Counted from the first letter of the stretch, positions 44,410-57,506 are shown. The stretch: DNA of 64,000 nt from Calendula officinalis (GCA_963853835.1 OY970828.1:64782861-64846860), one strand, 5' to 3'. Numbers and translations: made by a program. The notes: a model not told the origin generated them from the sequence alone.

Positions 44410-46372
44410 TAGATTTGCATTCCAACAAAACTATGCAGTCATATCTTATACCTATAAGAAAACAAACAAGATTACAAGCCACGTCGATGAGCAGCTTGTG
44501 TGGCCCAATCAGAAATTTCCCACCGCCATTACTTTCACTGCCTTCTTATCTACCGTATAAACTCAATTTCTCCTTTCTGCAATAAAAAATCAAACGCTCT
44601 TCATCTTCAAAGCATGTTTCTATGTTGATCTTCTTCTTCAAATCAATGCTTCGTTTAATGGTGAATTTAATCCTTTTGATTGAAGATAATGGTTATCTTT
44701 TTCTTCTGTTATGAAATTATGGCTTTTCCCCCCAAATAGGGTTTCCAGGGTTTACCTTGTTTCAATTTGAGTTATTGATAATTAGAGGAAGATTGAACTC
44801 CCTTTATCCATCTTAGTTTTCCTTCCTGCTTATTATTGCTAACGGTATTATTAAACGGTAGCAGAAAACAACAGTTGATATTGGAATCAATTGCACCTTC
44901 CACAAAATGGGTAAGTAGATTTTGTCAACTGATATATGTTTAGTGTTAATAATCCATTATATTTTGTCTAATTTGAAGCTGGGATAAAAGGCCTGATATG
45001 TTAGATGACTTAATGCTATTTTATCGCTTAACAAGTGTTTGATTAAATGCCTAAGAGACATGATCACTCTAACAAATATACAGATTCGATAGGGTTATGA
45101 AATGGCAAACAAGAGTCGAGCTAATACACGTTCATTGTCATAGTTATGACAATTTCAATTTAGGCATTCTTGCCAAAAAGTCAAAGGAATCCTGTTATTA
45201 AGCTTCTAATCAGAAGATACTGATAAAGATCGGGTTCATATTGTATATGAGCTATCCAAAGACTTCAGCTCTACCGGGCTTTCGGGTCGGGGTTATATAC
45301 TTATATTATATATTCATAAAACGAAAGGATTTTAAGTTTTTCACAAAAAATGCCCTGTTTTTCCCCAAGTTCAGTGCCGACATAATGGTTAGTTACTTCT
45401 ATGCTTTCTGACTTAAAATTTCAAAAAGGTTACATGGAAAAAACCCAAGAAAGATTGACACGAATGTATGATTTATAGATTTTAATCAAGTTTCAACTTT
45501 CAACTCATGCAATGTATACTTTGTGTATCCACAATGTTATATAATCGTATTATTAACATTATTAAAAGTTAAAAAAATCATTTAAGCAGAAAAAGACATA
45601 CCTTTTTTATGAAGGGATCGATGATAGGTTATGTGCATGCTCAAGGAGTTACCCATTTTCCAACAGTAGTCAAAGAGGTAAGGTTTTTTTTCTTCGTAAT
45701 ATTAAAAACATTAAAGTGGGTCTTGGTCAAACAGTCATTTTGAAATGGGTCGGGTCAAATAGTCATTTTCCTTTTTGGTTAATTTTTTCTCATTAAGTGT
45801 CAACAAAATCTTGGAGTTCAAATGGAGAAATGAAAGGGACCAAATTTAAAACTTTTAGCAAACCGTAAGAACCTTTCGTGCAATTTACTCTAATATTTAT
45901 GTTACATATTTTCCAAAATAATAAATTATATTTTAAACTAAAACATTTTTTTTTGTTGAAAAGCTTGTTATTAACAATGGACGTTATCATTGTTCCCAAA
46001 ACCAAAATTTTTGAATTCTTTCAAATTTGTTTGTTAGAAATTAGGGAATATCAATCATGTAGTTGTCAAACATGCTACTAGACTACACTTCATATTTAAT
46101 TTGCAGTTTGTGCAAATAGACTTGAGTGCTTGGGGCTGAACAACAAGCAACAGAGATGATCTTTTACGTTATGGTGATCAACATAGAAATATGTAATGCT
46201 GAATTTTTTTTACTTCATCTTTTTAGATAGCATATTATGTTTCTTTATGAATATAGCATAATGATATTAGTAAATGTAGGTTAGTTCCATTTTTACCAAA
46301 AATTATAGATCCTACATAAACATATAGTTGTCTTTGTGACTGGTGAAGTATGCATGGATCATATGGTATAAA
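44410..46372. other. Unassigned sequence, possible gene-leader remnant
   Basis: Around 44500-44930 there is a CT-rich leader-like stretch ending AAAATGGGTAAG, which could be an ATG exon followed by a donor. A coding-like piece is bounded by splice-like signals at 45590-45680. I cannot identify a protein from these. The rest is AT-rich. Confidence 0.35.
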
Positions 46373-46804
46373 GCAGAGTTGTAAAACTCGGTCTACTCGG
46401 CTGAGTACTCGCTGGGTAACCGCTACTCGGTGGTGGCGCGAGTCAAGCAGGTCCCAACCGGTCAAATTATTCGGTCGATCAATATAAAACTCGGTCAAAA
46501 CTCGGCCAACTCGGTCAAAAATTTTCCAACTCTGAAACTCAGTCAAAATTTAAAAACTCAGTCAAAATTCAAAAACTCAGTCAAACTCGGTCAAAACTCT
46601 GAAACTCGGCTTAAATTCGATGAGTTTATCCAAAATATGTTGTATTTTAAAGAAATAGGGAAATTATTTGTGTAATATATATATTTTTATAAAAAATTAT
46701 ATATGATAATCTCAATCCGAGTACTCGCCGAGTACTCACCGAGTAACCGATTACTCGCTACAAGGTCGTCGAACGAATGGGTAACGAGTAGCGAGTTCTG
46801 CAAC
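46373..46804. repeat. ACTCGG/GAGTACTCG-rich repeat element
   Basis: The element is bounded by GCAGAGTTGTAAAACTCGG and the inverted GAGTTCTGCAAC. It has many ACTCGGTCAAAA units inside and GAGTACTCGCCGAGTACTC near the right end. The right end recurs inverted at 47838-47933. It is probably a MITE-like repeat. Confidence 0.65.
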
Positions 46805-47337
46805 GTTGGTATAAAGGATGCGGTTCATAGGGCATAAAGAATGGGGAGAAAGATATATTATTGTTCATGTTTTAAGGAGAGCAAACACCAAATCTTTGAG
46901 ACTCACAGGTAGCACCTATTTGGGAGAAAGCGATATGATCACCACAGAAAGTAGAACTGGGAACACAATCTTGAGTAGAAAAGATGACATTTTTATGGAT
47001 TTTAGAGAGAGAAACGTGTGGAGAGAGATTGTGGAAACAGATCGGGTTTATATGTAGGTTTACATATATAACAAAGAGATACATGATATTAAAGAAAGAT
47101 CATCAAAATATGGCTATAATTTGTCTTGGAATTGTCTCATTTTAACTACAGTGTGTATCATATCTACATTGGAAAATTTCTCAATGATTTTATTACCAAT
47201 ATTTTTGACCAATTATAACATTGTATTTTAAACTTCTTATGATCATAATATTGCTCTTACACTCGATGTTTTGCTTTAGACGTGGGTCGTGCTTAGCATG
47301 GCTCAAAACATTCTAGTTCTGATATAAGAACAATACC

Positions 47338-47530
47338 TAAGATAGACTTAAAAAAAAAAATGCATAGTGAGATTATATGAGTATAAATGAACTAAGATAG
47401 ACTTAAAAAAAAAATGCATAGTGAGATTATATGAGTATAAATGAAATGTGTGTATATTTTAGCATATTTAATAAACATCGAATATAGATGAGATGTGTGT
47501 GTATTTTAGCATATTTAATAAAGATCAAAA
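47338..47530. repeat. Two small tandem duplications
   Basis: A 54-base unit (CTAAGATAGACTTAAA...GAGTATAAATGAA) is doubled at 47338-47391 and 47392-47445. A following ~45-base unit (GATGTGTGTGTATTTTAGCA type) is doubled at about 47442-47530. Confidence 0.9.
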
Positions 47531-47837
47531 TTAGGATTAAGAAAAGAAATTCAGGCAATCTGTTACAATACATGGTTTTGTGAAAATGTTAAAGAATAGA
47601 TGCTACACAAAATTTATTTTAATTTTTAAGTGACGTGTTTTTTTAGAATACCAACATGTTTTAACCTTTAATCCAGTTTAGGCAGTACATGTTATATTTG
47701 AATTTTCTGAGAGCCTATAGTAATTGCCTAAAAATCTAAGGTTGTAAAAAAACCTAAGAAGTGGCGGATATAGAGCCAATTTATTAATTTATATAAGGAA
47801 TTTGCTAATGACTTTAAGACAATGGTTAAAAATTAAT

Positions 47838-47933
47838 GTTGTAGAACTTGTGACCCGTTATCCGTTCGTTCGACGACCTTGTAGCGAGCACTCGGTTACT
47901 CGATGAGTACTCGACAAATACTTGAATCGGGAA
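47838..47933. repeat. Inverted fragment of the ACTCGG repeat
   Basis: Reverse complement of the right end of 46373-46804 (CGTTCGACGACCTTGTAGCGAG region). The rest of 46805-48362 shows no gene and includes the dynamin promoter. Confidence 0.75.
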
Positions 47934-48362
47934 TCTATCTGTGATGGCATAACGGTTTTCAAAATATTCTAAAGTAGTAAGTTATTATTGTTTGAAGATT
48001 AAAAAAAAAACTACAGAAGGTTAGAAGATAGTCGATAGTCGTTAGTCGTTAATCATTTTGGGAAAAAATACTCCAAAATAGTACGGCACCCAACCTCTAA
48101 CCGCTGCACGTCCCTTTTCTCTCTCTACATACACACAACAGATTCAAATTTCATTTTGTTTTTCTCTTCAGAAACCCTGAAGATTCCGTCATCCATCGTC
48201 CCTTTCAATCAATTGATTGCTAGGTTTTGTTTTCTTCATTATTCAGTTTTATTGCATGTTTCTCCTTTAGATTATGTGTTCAGGCGTATTATTTTCCGCC
48301 ATTACTCAATCTGTATTTTCCTTTCCTTCGGTTTCTTTCAAATTTTAGCTTCCCGATCAGAA

Positions 48363-51200
48363 ATGGAAGAGATCGAAGAATTGGTTCAACTTGCGGATTC
48401 AATGTGGCAAGCTGCGGCTGTGCTTAATGATGAAGATGTTGACGATACCTCATCGCCATCCTCAAGACGACCTTCCACATTTCTAAATGTTGTTGCGCTT
48501 GGCAATACCGTAAGCTCGTTTGATATGAAAACTAATTGTATAATTTAATTGATAATGTGCTTTCTTGCGTCGATTGATTTAGAACATGTTGGATCTCTGA
48601 TTGTGTTGCGATCCGTAATTTGAGTGCGCCTTTGCTTATTTAGCTGCTAATTACATTAGATCATTGTCTGATCGTTCAGTTTGCCTGTTTGACATTAGTG
48701 GAGTTTGGGAAGCCATTTAGGAGCTTATTTGGACTATTTCTGTTCATGAGATAATCATCTATTTAAGTAGATGGCTACAAACATTAAATGATTGTTTTTA
48801 GTTCTTATGTTATGGTAGAATTGTAACTTTGACGAATCAACTATGAATCAGACTATGCAAGATGCATTAGTATTAATTATTTGTGAGAAGGTATTAATTA
48901 CTTGTAATGTAGCTCCAGTTATAAATATTTATTTAGCTTGATAATGGATTAAAAAGAATTTAAATGTTAGGAGATATTTTGAGAATGATCTGTCTGAATT
49001 GGCTAAATCTTATTGAGATTGTGGAGGTAGTTTTTGTACGTTTTGCTTGGAACAGAAAAAGAAGGGAAGTACTAATCGTGTTTGGGTATTTATGGCCTTC
49101 AGATTTAGGTGTTGTAGATCTATTGCCAGGTTCCTTCTTAATAAATAATGCTTATTTACTTGAATACCATGTTTGGTAAAAACAGAAATTCAAATTTGAT
49201 ATTCCAGTAATATATCAGCATCAAATATAATTTTGCTTTTATATCTTTTTTATCTATTTTTGACCTCATTATGATTGCACAGGGTGCAGGTAAATCAGCA
49301 GCATTAAACAGTTTGATAGGACATCCTGCCCTGGTAAGAGATTGATTCTTTTTGCATTTGGACTTTAGTAGTATCTTTTAGCATATGTATATTTTTAAAA
49401 ATTTATAATTTACACCGAATATGATAATATATAAACAGATATTGAAATATGGAAAAACTTCTGACTGCTTAATCTTTTATATATTTGTGCAGCCTACTGG
49501 TGAAGGTGGTGCAACTCGTGCACCTATATTTGTAGACTTAAAGAGGGATGATACCTTAAGCAGCAAATCAATTATATTGCAAATCGATAGTAAAGCCCAA
49601 CCTGTATCTGCAAGTGAGTTCTTGTATGACACTTATATCCATTTGTTATTATATATAAGAGTCTTTTTCAGATTAATTTATACTAAATTGTAGGTTTATG
49701 TTCTAGTGATATTGACTCTAACTTGCCACCTTTTGTCCAATTATAGGTTCCCTTCGGCATTCCTTACAGGATAGACTCAGTAAAATGTCAAGCAAGAATC
49801 GTGAAGAAATATATTTGAATCTTAAAACGAGTACAGGTGAGTCCAGATTTATATTTTGTTAAATAAATTACCTGTATTACTGAAATTCCATGTTTTAAAT
49901 TTAAACTGCTTTTGTTATTTATTTTTTCCTTTAGTCTTTACTAATTAATTATATGGATTAATAGCACCTCCTTTGAAATTGGTTGATTTGCCTGGAGTTG
50001 ATAAAGGAAATCTTACTGATTCATTGGTGAGTTGTTTTTATTTTCTTTTTTAACACTTTTTTACCACTAAGGGCTTTGTTTTAGCTTATGATATAGAGAT
50101 TTAGTAACCTAATATTTTTACAGAGGGAATATGCCCAACATAATGATGCAATTATACTTGTTGTAATACCAGCTGCTAAAGCACCTGAAATTTCATCTGC
50201 TAAAGCCCTTAGAATTGCAAAGGAATATGATGGAGAATGTGAGATTTATTCATGAATAATAATCTTTTCTACTTTTATTCTTACCTTTATTAGAAAGGAA
50301 AATGTCATAAAATAAAATATACTTTATGTGATGGTCCATTTTCGTATTTACATCTTTTAAGGCATATTTTGGTAACTATAGCGTTAAAAAACTGAAAAAG
50401 TAATAACCGCATTGAGAAAATAAAACAAACTTTATTCACCAAAATAAAATAGACTGGCTAAAAGCTTTACCAAATTGGACCTTAAAATTTTGTAATTACC
50501 AAAGCGGACCATCACCTAAAGTATATCTGTATTTTATGATATATGCCTTTATTAAAATACTTAAGTTATAAATATAATTTTTTTTCATAATGCAGATACA
50601 AGAACTGTTGGTGTGATCACTAAACTAGATCAAGTGTCAACAGATCCCAAAGTTCTTGCAGCCACTCAAGCACTTCTTTTAGGTCAAGGACCACAAAGTA
50701 CAGTTAACATCCCATGGGTTGCTGTTATTGGTCAATCTGTTTCTGTCTCTTCAGCACAATCAGGGACTGATAATACATTAGAAAATATATGGAGGGCTGA
50801 AAGTGAAAATTTAAAATCTCTATTAACAGGAGCTCCTCAGAGTAAGCTTGGTAGAGTAGCCTTGCTGGCAACAATTTCTGATCAAATCCGTAACCGTATG
50901 AGAATTCGAATTCCAAGTCTTTTATCAGGGTAATGGTAGCCCTAAAAACTTAACAACCTTTTTGTTGCAGGTATTTAAAAATAATAATTTTTTTTTTTAA
51001 TTTTTAAAAACTTGTGCAGGCTTCAAGATAAGTCTCAATCTGTAGAAGATGAGTTAGTAAGGCTTGGAGAATCAATGATCAGTAGTTCTCAAGGTACACG
51101 AGCTCTGGCTTTAGAGCTTTGCCGTGAATTTGAGGATAAATTTCTTCAACATATTACAAGTGGAGAGGTATCTGATACCATTTCATTTATTATTATTTTA

Positions 51201-51238
<38 letters not shown>

Positions 51239-54200
51239 CTATGGTTATTTAAGTTTCTGACATTATTAAGTAAATAATTTTCCAGGGTAGTGGCTGGAAA
51301 GTTGTTGCAACTTTTGAGGGTAATTTCCCTAATAGGATCAAGCAAATTCCTCTAGATAAACATTTTGATTTTAATAACGTTAAGAAGGTATGAATTAATT
51401 TCAAAAATAATTATTTATCTATTTATATCACTATATGATAACTGTGGAATTGATCTCAGATTATTCAAGAAGCAGATGGTTACCAACCTTATCTTATGTC
51501 ACCAGAAAAAGGGCTGAGATCTTTAATAAACATTGTATTAGAATTGGCAAAAGAACCATCGCGCCTATGTGTTGATGAGGTGAAATCAACACTGTTTTTA
51601 TTTTCCTTCTATTAAAATTGTTTATTTGTTCTCAAATTTTATGAAATTTGACCAAAAACAGGTTCATCATGTGCTTGTGGGTATAGTTTCAGCATCAGCA
51701 AATGCTACACCAGGTCTACGAAGATATCCTCCGTTCAAAAGAGAGGTATGCATATATAAATATAAATATATAATATATTACCTGCAAAATAATATGATAT
51801 TTAAACAATTACTTTAATTTGATTAATAATGTTGATATATTATTAAATTAGGTGGTCTCAATAGCTACTGCTGCTTTAGATGGATTTAGGAATGAAGCTA
51901 AGATAATGGTGACTGCACTTGTTGACATGGAACGTGTGTTCATCCCACCACAACATTTCATCCGTCTGATGCAGAGAAGGTATGCTGAAAATTATATATT
52001 TAATTAATTTCAGAATTAAGATTTATTAAGTGGATTTATATTCTTTAATTGAAAATATATTCTCATATATATTTTATGGCAGAATGGAAAGGCAGAGACG
52101 GGAGGAAGATATTAAAATAAAATCTTCAAAGAAGGCTGTTGATGCTGACCAGTCTTTACCAAACAGGGTACATCAGATTTATGATTAAATTACGTGTTAC
52201 AGTTATAAAATTTCCTTAGAAATTATTAAATTAAATTAACATGAGTATCTGAATAATTTTATATTTATATTTTATTAGCCAACTAGTCCTCAAAAAGGAG
52301 GGAAAGAACCTGGGTGGACCTTAAAACTATTAAAAGATCCAAAAAAAGATAAAGATGTGCAAGAGGTGCCCGCCTTAAAGACTGCAGGAGCTGAGGGGGA
52401 GATAACAGCAGGTTTAATTCTCAGCTTTTTACTTGTTTTAAACATTAATTTTACATTAAACATTGTTAATTAACAAAGTAATTACTGGTTTATAATTATA
52501 CAGTCAAGAGTTATATCTAAAATTATTGATCTCTATTGCAGGATTCTTGTTGAAAAAAAGTGCAGAAACTAATGGATGGAGTAGGAGATGGTTTGTTTTA
52601 AATGAGAAAACCGCAAAGGTTAGTTACATCATCAATAGATATAAATTTTCAATTTAATGTTTCCAAACAAAGTGTCATTTATTTCACGTTGCCATTGTCT
52701 TGAAAAATACTTCTATTTTCTGGTATCAAATTAGTTAAAGTATGTTTTCTCTGCAGCTCGGATACACTAAAAAACAAGAAGAGAGACATTTCCGTAGTGT
52801 CATCAGTTTAGAGGTATGGATAGCAATTCTATAGTTTGTCATCTTCATTTTTTAGAAAATCAAAAATGTTTTTTATATCTAGAAAACTACATGAAAAATT
52901 CAAAATATGTTCAAACATTTTCGTTTTCAGTTAAGGGTATAAGAGGAGCTTTCTATCTTTGAAAATGAAAATAGCTTAAAACTATAAAAGTTGTCAGAAA
53001 TTTTGTTATAAACTATAAAGTGAGTTTTATCTTTTCTATGAAAACCTTTTTTTAAGATCTAACCATTTTTTACAACTAAATGCAAACTATATATGTTAAT
53101 GAACATATATAAATCTTCTTTATTCTATATTAATTAACTTCCTTTGATGTACTATTAAAAACTTATATTTTTTGGACTAACTATTTTTATTTTTTTTTGT
53201 TGCCAAAAATGTATGAGAAAATGTGTTTTATATGTTTTAGGAATGTAATGTAGAAGAAATTGAAGAAGAAGAAGTTGCGTCATCCAAAAGTTTTAAAAAG
53301 TCAAAAGGGGAAGAAAATGTACCGAGTCTGGTTTTCAAGATAACAAGCAAGGTTGCATATAAGACGATTTTAAAAGGTCACAAATGCTAATTTTGTTGAC
53401 TTTTCTTGTATAACATTTACCTAAAGTTTAAGTAACTGTACAGATCACAGCAATGTTGTGTTGAAGGCTGAGACTACTGCTGATAAAACCGAGTGGTTAA
53501 ATAAATTGAATAAAATTGTTGGTGCTAAAGGGGGTCAAGTGACTACAAAAGTTGATGGCCCTCCCATTAGGCAAAGTCACTCAGATGGTTCACTTGTAAG
53601 TCATTCAATATTGTTAAAATTACACAAATTGTCCCTGTTCTTTGTATGAAATTACGGATTTCGTCCCTTAACTGTAGTTTGTTGCATATTGTAGGATACA
53701 ATGGCGGGAAAGCCTGCAGATCCAGAGGAAGAACTTGTTTGGATGGCTGAAGAAGTGCGTGGTTATTGTGAAGCTGTTCTCAACAGTCTTGCAGCAAATG
53801 TTCCCAAGGTATTTTATTTTTTAAATTCCTTTTTATTATCTTTTCAAATCTTATCCAACTAAACTTATGTTTATATTCTATCTTCTCAAACTTTGTTCAG
53901 GCAGTTGTTCTTTGCCAAGTAGAAAAATCTAAACAGGACATGCTCAATAAGCTCTACATTTCTGTAAGGTTAGCAACAGCTGCTTTTTTTTTTTTTTTTT
54001 GGCGTTTTATATTACAAGTAACACTTTTTTTTTTTTGAATCTGTTTTGTTGTTTAAAAGTTCCCAGAGTACATTGAGGATTGAAGAATTGCTTCAAGAGG
54101 ATGGTAATTTGCAGAGAAAAAGAGAAAAAATCCAGATGCAATCCTCTCTGCTCTCCAAACTCACCAGTCAACTCAGTCTTCATGATAATCGAGCAGCTGC

Positions 54201-54506
54201 AGCTTCAACCATGTCAAATGATGCTCCTTCAGGTAATCATCCTGCAAAACGGGTAATATTAACAGATACTTTTATCCATTTTTTTTATAAATAATTTGTG
54301 TGTTAAATATGATTACAGAAAATCCTAGAAGTGAGGGACCCTCAGTAGCTTATGACTGGAGATCTGCTTTTGATTCTGCTTCTCACGGGCTTGACTCTAG
54401 ATTTGGGTCCAGTGGTCATAGCCGCAGGTTTAGTGACCCTTACCAAAACGGTGATGCTGGTTCCGGTTCAGGATCAAACTCCAGCAGCCGTCACACTCCT
54501 AACTGA
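48363..54506 (+). CDS. DRP2: Dynamin-related protein 2 (DRP2A/B-like), 22 exons
   Basis: DRP2 is the plant classical dynamin with a PH domain; it works in clathrin-coated vesicle scission at the plasma membrane and trans-Golgi. Exons: 48363-48509, 49283-49333, 49493-49613, 49747-49836, 49965-50026, 50124-50238, 50596-50929, 51020-51167, 51286-51387, 51460-51579, 51662-51745, 51852-51979, 52083-52167, 52279-52411, 52542-52618, 52757-52813, 53241-53376, 53444-53595, 53695-53808, 53901-53968, 54060-54232, 54319-54506. All phases agree and sum to 894 residues. G1 GNTGAGKSA, G2 GGATRAP, G3 DLPGVD and G4 TKLD are present; the PH domain is about 590-720 (GFLLKKSAETNGWSRRWFVL) and the GED about 735-820. 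It ends SSRHTPN with TGA where relatives read NRLPPAPPP, so the last ~20 proline-rich residues are lost. ATG 48363 gives MEEIEELVQLADSM, like relatives. Confidence 0.93.
51187..51238. repeat. (TTA)n microsatellite in DRP2 intron 8
   Basis: About 17 ATT units, with one TTTTAATT break at the left. Confidence 0.95.
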
Positions 54507-54728
54507 CTGCCATTTGGCATACATTTTTTGTTAGTTAAAAGGCTTATGATCATTAAATTTGATTATTTCATTCTTTTTGTTTGGATACTGGGCTCGTGTG
54601 CACGAGTTCGAGTGATATAGTAATGATGTACACGTTTTTTTGTAGATAAACATTGATTCATTTTTAGTATTCTTTGTTAGATACTACAAAAAGTTATTAC
54701 AAAATAAACATATAAATTTACCTATAAT

Positions 54729-55204
54729 TGTCAGGATCGAATAACCAAAACAAGTTATTATAAAACCCAGATCTACTAACACAAGAAGTTACAGCGGATT
54801 AATACTTGTGTTATTTGATTAAGAACAATGTAAACTGTAATTGAATGAATAATAAACGAAGAACACAGTTTATCACAAAAAGCTTCAATGTATTAATTCG
54901 ATTGATCAATACACGTATGTTTACAATTCATAAGGAACTATATATAATAGTCCTTGAAGCCTAACTATTAAACCTAGTTATTCTAGGAATCGATTACAAT
55001 TGAATTACATAAAGATTTACATGCTATAACTAACTATACTAGAATCTCGGACACGATCAGCACCAAATATAGACATCAGTAGTATTTGTGATCGTCAGTA
55101 GTGTTTTTGCCTTTAGCAGTAGTAAGTCGAGATCAGTAGTATCTTCTATCATCAGTAGCAGTAGTAATTCAATATTCAGTAGTAGAATCCTTTATGTTCC
55201 AACA
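54729..55204 (-). repeat. 3' LTR of the copia element
   Basis: About 476 bases. In minus reading it begins TGTTGGAACATAAAGG after a polypurine tract (AGGGGGAGAT, 55205-55214) and ends GATCCTGACA. It has a TATATATAG box near 54943-54953 and five exact CAGTAGTA octamers (plus strand) between 55077 and 55184. The far LTR is not in view, so the left boundary is inferred. Confidence 0.75.
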
Positions 55205-55388
55205 ATCTCCCCCTAAACTTGTTAATTCTTTTTGAATTACTCAAGTTTCTTTTGTTCTTCTTCTTCCCTCTTTCTTTTCTCTAGGGTTCTTTGATTCTGT
55301 TGCTTTCTTTGTTCAATGATGTATCTGCTGTTTTTCTTTGTAAAATAGTTCAACTTATTCTGGAACATCACAGCATCAAATGGCTTCA

Positions 55389-57506
55389 TCATTGAGTATA
55401 CATCACCTTTTCAGAGTGTGGATATTCTTTGTCATACAAGTAAAGCTCACAATTTTTTCTTGATCTTTCAAAGAAGTACATATATGCACTGGGAAGTACA
55501 TTCCAAGCATATACATTTTCTGGATCTGTAAATATTTCTGGGTAGTTTTCTGGATAAAATGCAGCATCAATCATTCTTGTTAAATATCCAGCACCAGAAT
55601 CTTTCCATGATTTCTTTGACATTCTTGGTTTTCCAATGATCAGAAGTTTGATTACATCACTTCTTGAACAGGATCTAATCAATGGTAACCATCCAGTAAA
55701 TCTTTGAACAACTTTGTCTTCCCTTATAATTTCTAGTACATTATTAGGCATAACTCTCCAATTGATGATTGGATTATTTTCAATGGGAGCAACTGGTACT
55801 TCAAGAACATAAATGATTTGTTTTGTTTTTGATTTCTTTTGAATACTCTGTTCTTGTGGAAGACCCTTTCTTTTCTTTGTTTGGGGAGTTGAGGATTCAC
55901 CAGTAGTAGATATACTACCAGTTTGAATTAAAATTGGACTAATTGGGATTAAAGCTTTTGATTTCTTTTCTTCTTCAGCTTCTTGTTCAGCCAACTCTTT
56001 CTTCTTGGCAGTACAATATTTGTCTATTATTGTAATCATCTTCATTCTGCCAAAAGACTTTCTACTGTGACCTTTTGACTTGAGAAAGTCAATCATAAGC
56101 TTCTTTTGTTCAAATATATCATCTGGTAGACGACCTTTTGTTCTTTTACTTTCAGCTACCAGATCTTCTAGGCAATTTAGATGTTCTTCTTCTACTTTTC
56201 TAAGCCTTTTAAATTCTGTTTTTTGGGCTTCTAACTGAACATTTTTTATTTGAACAGGTACTTCAGCTTCTTGAGACTGATTCTTTGATTTTTCTTTTTC
56301 AGCCTTTTTCTTTTCTTCAAGAGCTTGGTACATAGCCACATTCTTCCAAAATTTCATATGTTTCACCTTCCATCTGGATTGTTTTGCAGGTCTAACATGG
56401 TTGATTTTGTTCACCATGTGGTAACCAAGTGCTCTGTTTGGATAATCTTCATCATATATTTCTTTTCCTTTTCCAATACAAGCTGGAAGTACAGATGAAG
56501 GTGGATTGTATTTCATATCAGGAATGCCTCTGATAGTAATTGATGGAGAGAATAATTTGAGTTTATTCTCTGGAAGAATTTTTGGATGTGTAGGAAGAGC
56601 ACACTCATCTGCTTCAAACCAGTTCACATTATCATCAATGTCAGGTATGATAAGTGGTTGATCAGGTGTTGGTGGTTTGGAGATGATAACATATCTTTCT
56701 CTTTCAATCAGTTCTGGAATCTCTTCATCTTCCTCTTCAGTAGTAGCTAAGGTGGTTACTACTGGAATTTCTTCAGGAATTACTACTGATAGGGCATCAG
56801 TAGTGATTGTTGTAACACTTGGAGTTACTACTGCTATATCCTCAGTAGTAGTAGTTACTGCTGCCATATCATCAGTAGTAGGAGTTACTACTGATGTTTC
56901 TTCTTGTTGTTTTTCTATTACTGGAGCAATAATATTTTCATCAGTAGTATCTATGTGTTCTAGGCCTTCATCATTAAACTGGCCTTCATCAACATTTGCT
57001 TCTTTGAGATTCAGGAGAGAAGTTGCTGCTGCTGCAATTGATGTATCTATCATAGTTTGAATAGTATCCTTCTCCCCCTTAGTGATCTCAACAACAGGTG
57101 GAGCATCACTATCATTAATCTTCTTCCTGAGCTTTCTAATGATTTTTGTTTGTTGAACTAGTATGTGCTCATATAATTTCATTCTTTTGTTGATAGTATT
57201 GATATGCTTTTTCATATAAACCATTGTTTTCCGTTGATTTGTTAAGAAATTCAGACAGTCTTGTACAGTGGTTTCAAGGTTTTCCATCCTATCCGTCAAT
57301 TGTTTTTGTTTAATACTGCCCTCACTCCATCTAGCAAGATCATCGGGCTCACTAACAGGTACATTGGCTTTAAGGTTTTCCATCCTTTCCGTTAATTCAA
57401 TGAGTTCAGGTCTACCCTCATCACTTCTTGGTGATTCATTTGGTTGTTTGGACACTCTCTTCTTCCTAGAAGAAGCAGTAGTGCCCCCCCTGTGGTTTCT
57501 TGGCAC
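55389..57506 (-). CDS. Accessory ORF of the copia element, C-terminal part
   Basis: A 705-residue frame, basic and lysine-rich, with coiled-coil stretches (residues about 40-140, 395-450 and 500-530: QALEEKKKAEKEKS, LAEQEAEEEKKS). Residues about 180-270 are a low-complexity threonine/valine stretch encoded by the TACTACTG octamers. The end is more ordered (INWRVMPNNVLEIIREDK, WLPLIRSCSRSDVIKLL, AFYPENYPEIF). I do not recognise the family. It overlaps the next frame upstream by 115 bases; they were probably one ORF broken at the G7 run at 57484-57490. No membrane segment, so it is not Env-like in composition. Confidence 0.7.
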   Translation of the reverse strand: MPRNHRGGTTASSRKKRVSKQPNESPRSDEGRPELIELTERMENLKANVPVSEPDDLARWSEGSIKQKQLTDRMENLETTVQDCLNFLTNQRKTMVYMKKHINTINKRMKLYEHILVQQTKIIRKLRKKINDSDAPPVVEITKGEKDTIQTMIDTSIAAAATSLLNLKEANVDEGQFNDEGLEHIDTTDENIIAPVIEKQQEETSVVTPTTDDMAAVTTTTEDIAVVTPSVTTITTDALSVVIPEEIPVVTTLATTEEEDEEIPELIERERYVIISKPPTPDQPLIIPDIDDNVNWFEADECALPTHPKILPENKLKLFSPSITIRGIPDMKYNPPSSVLPACIGKGKEIYDEDYPNRALGYHMVNKINHVRPAKQSRWKVKHMKFWKNVAMYQALEEKKKAEKEKSKNQSQEAEVPVQIKNVQLEAQKTEFKRLRKVEEEHLNCLEDLVAESKRTKGRLPDDIFEQKKLMIDFLKSKGHSRKSFGRMKMITIIDKYCTAKKKELAEQEAEEEKKSKALIPISPILIQTGSISTTGESSTPQTKKRKGLPQEQSIQKKSKTKQIIYVLEVPVAPIENNPIINWRVMPNNVLEIIREDKVVQRFTGWLPLIRSCSRSDVIKLLIIGKPRMSKKSWKDSGAGYLTRMIDAAFYPENYPEIFTDPENVYAWNVLPSAYMYFFERSRKNCELYLYDKEYPHSEKVMYTQ

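Noticed and set aside
48156..48362. Longer N-terminus for the dynamin gene
   Set aside because: The upstream part is leader; MEEIEELVQLADSM at 48363 matches known DRP2 starts.
56677..57060. Plus-strand ORF rich in serine/valine
   Set aside because: Antisense reading of the TACTACTG-rich part of the accessory ORF.
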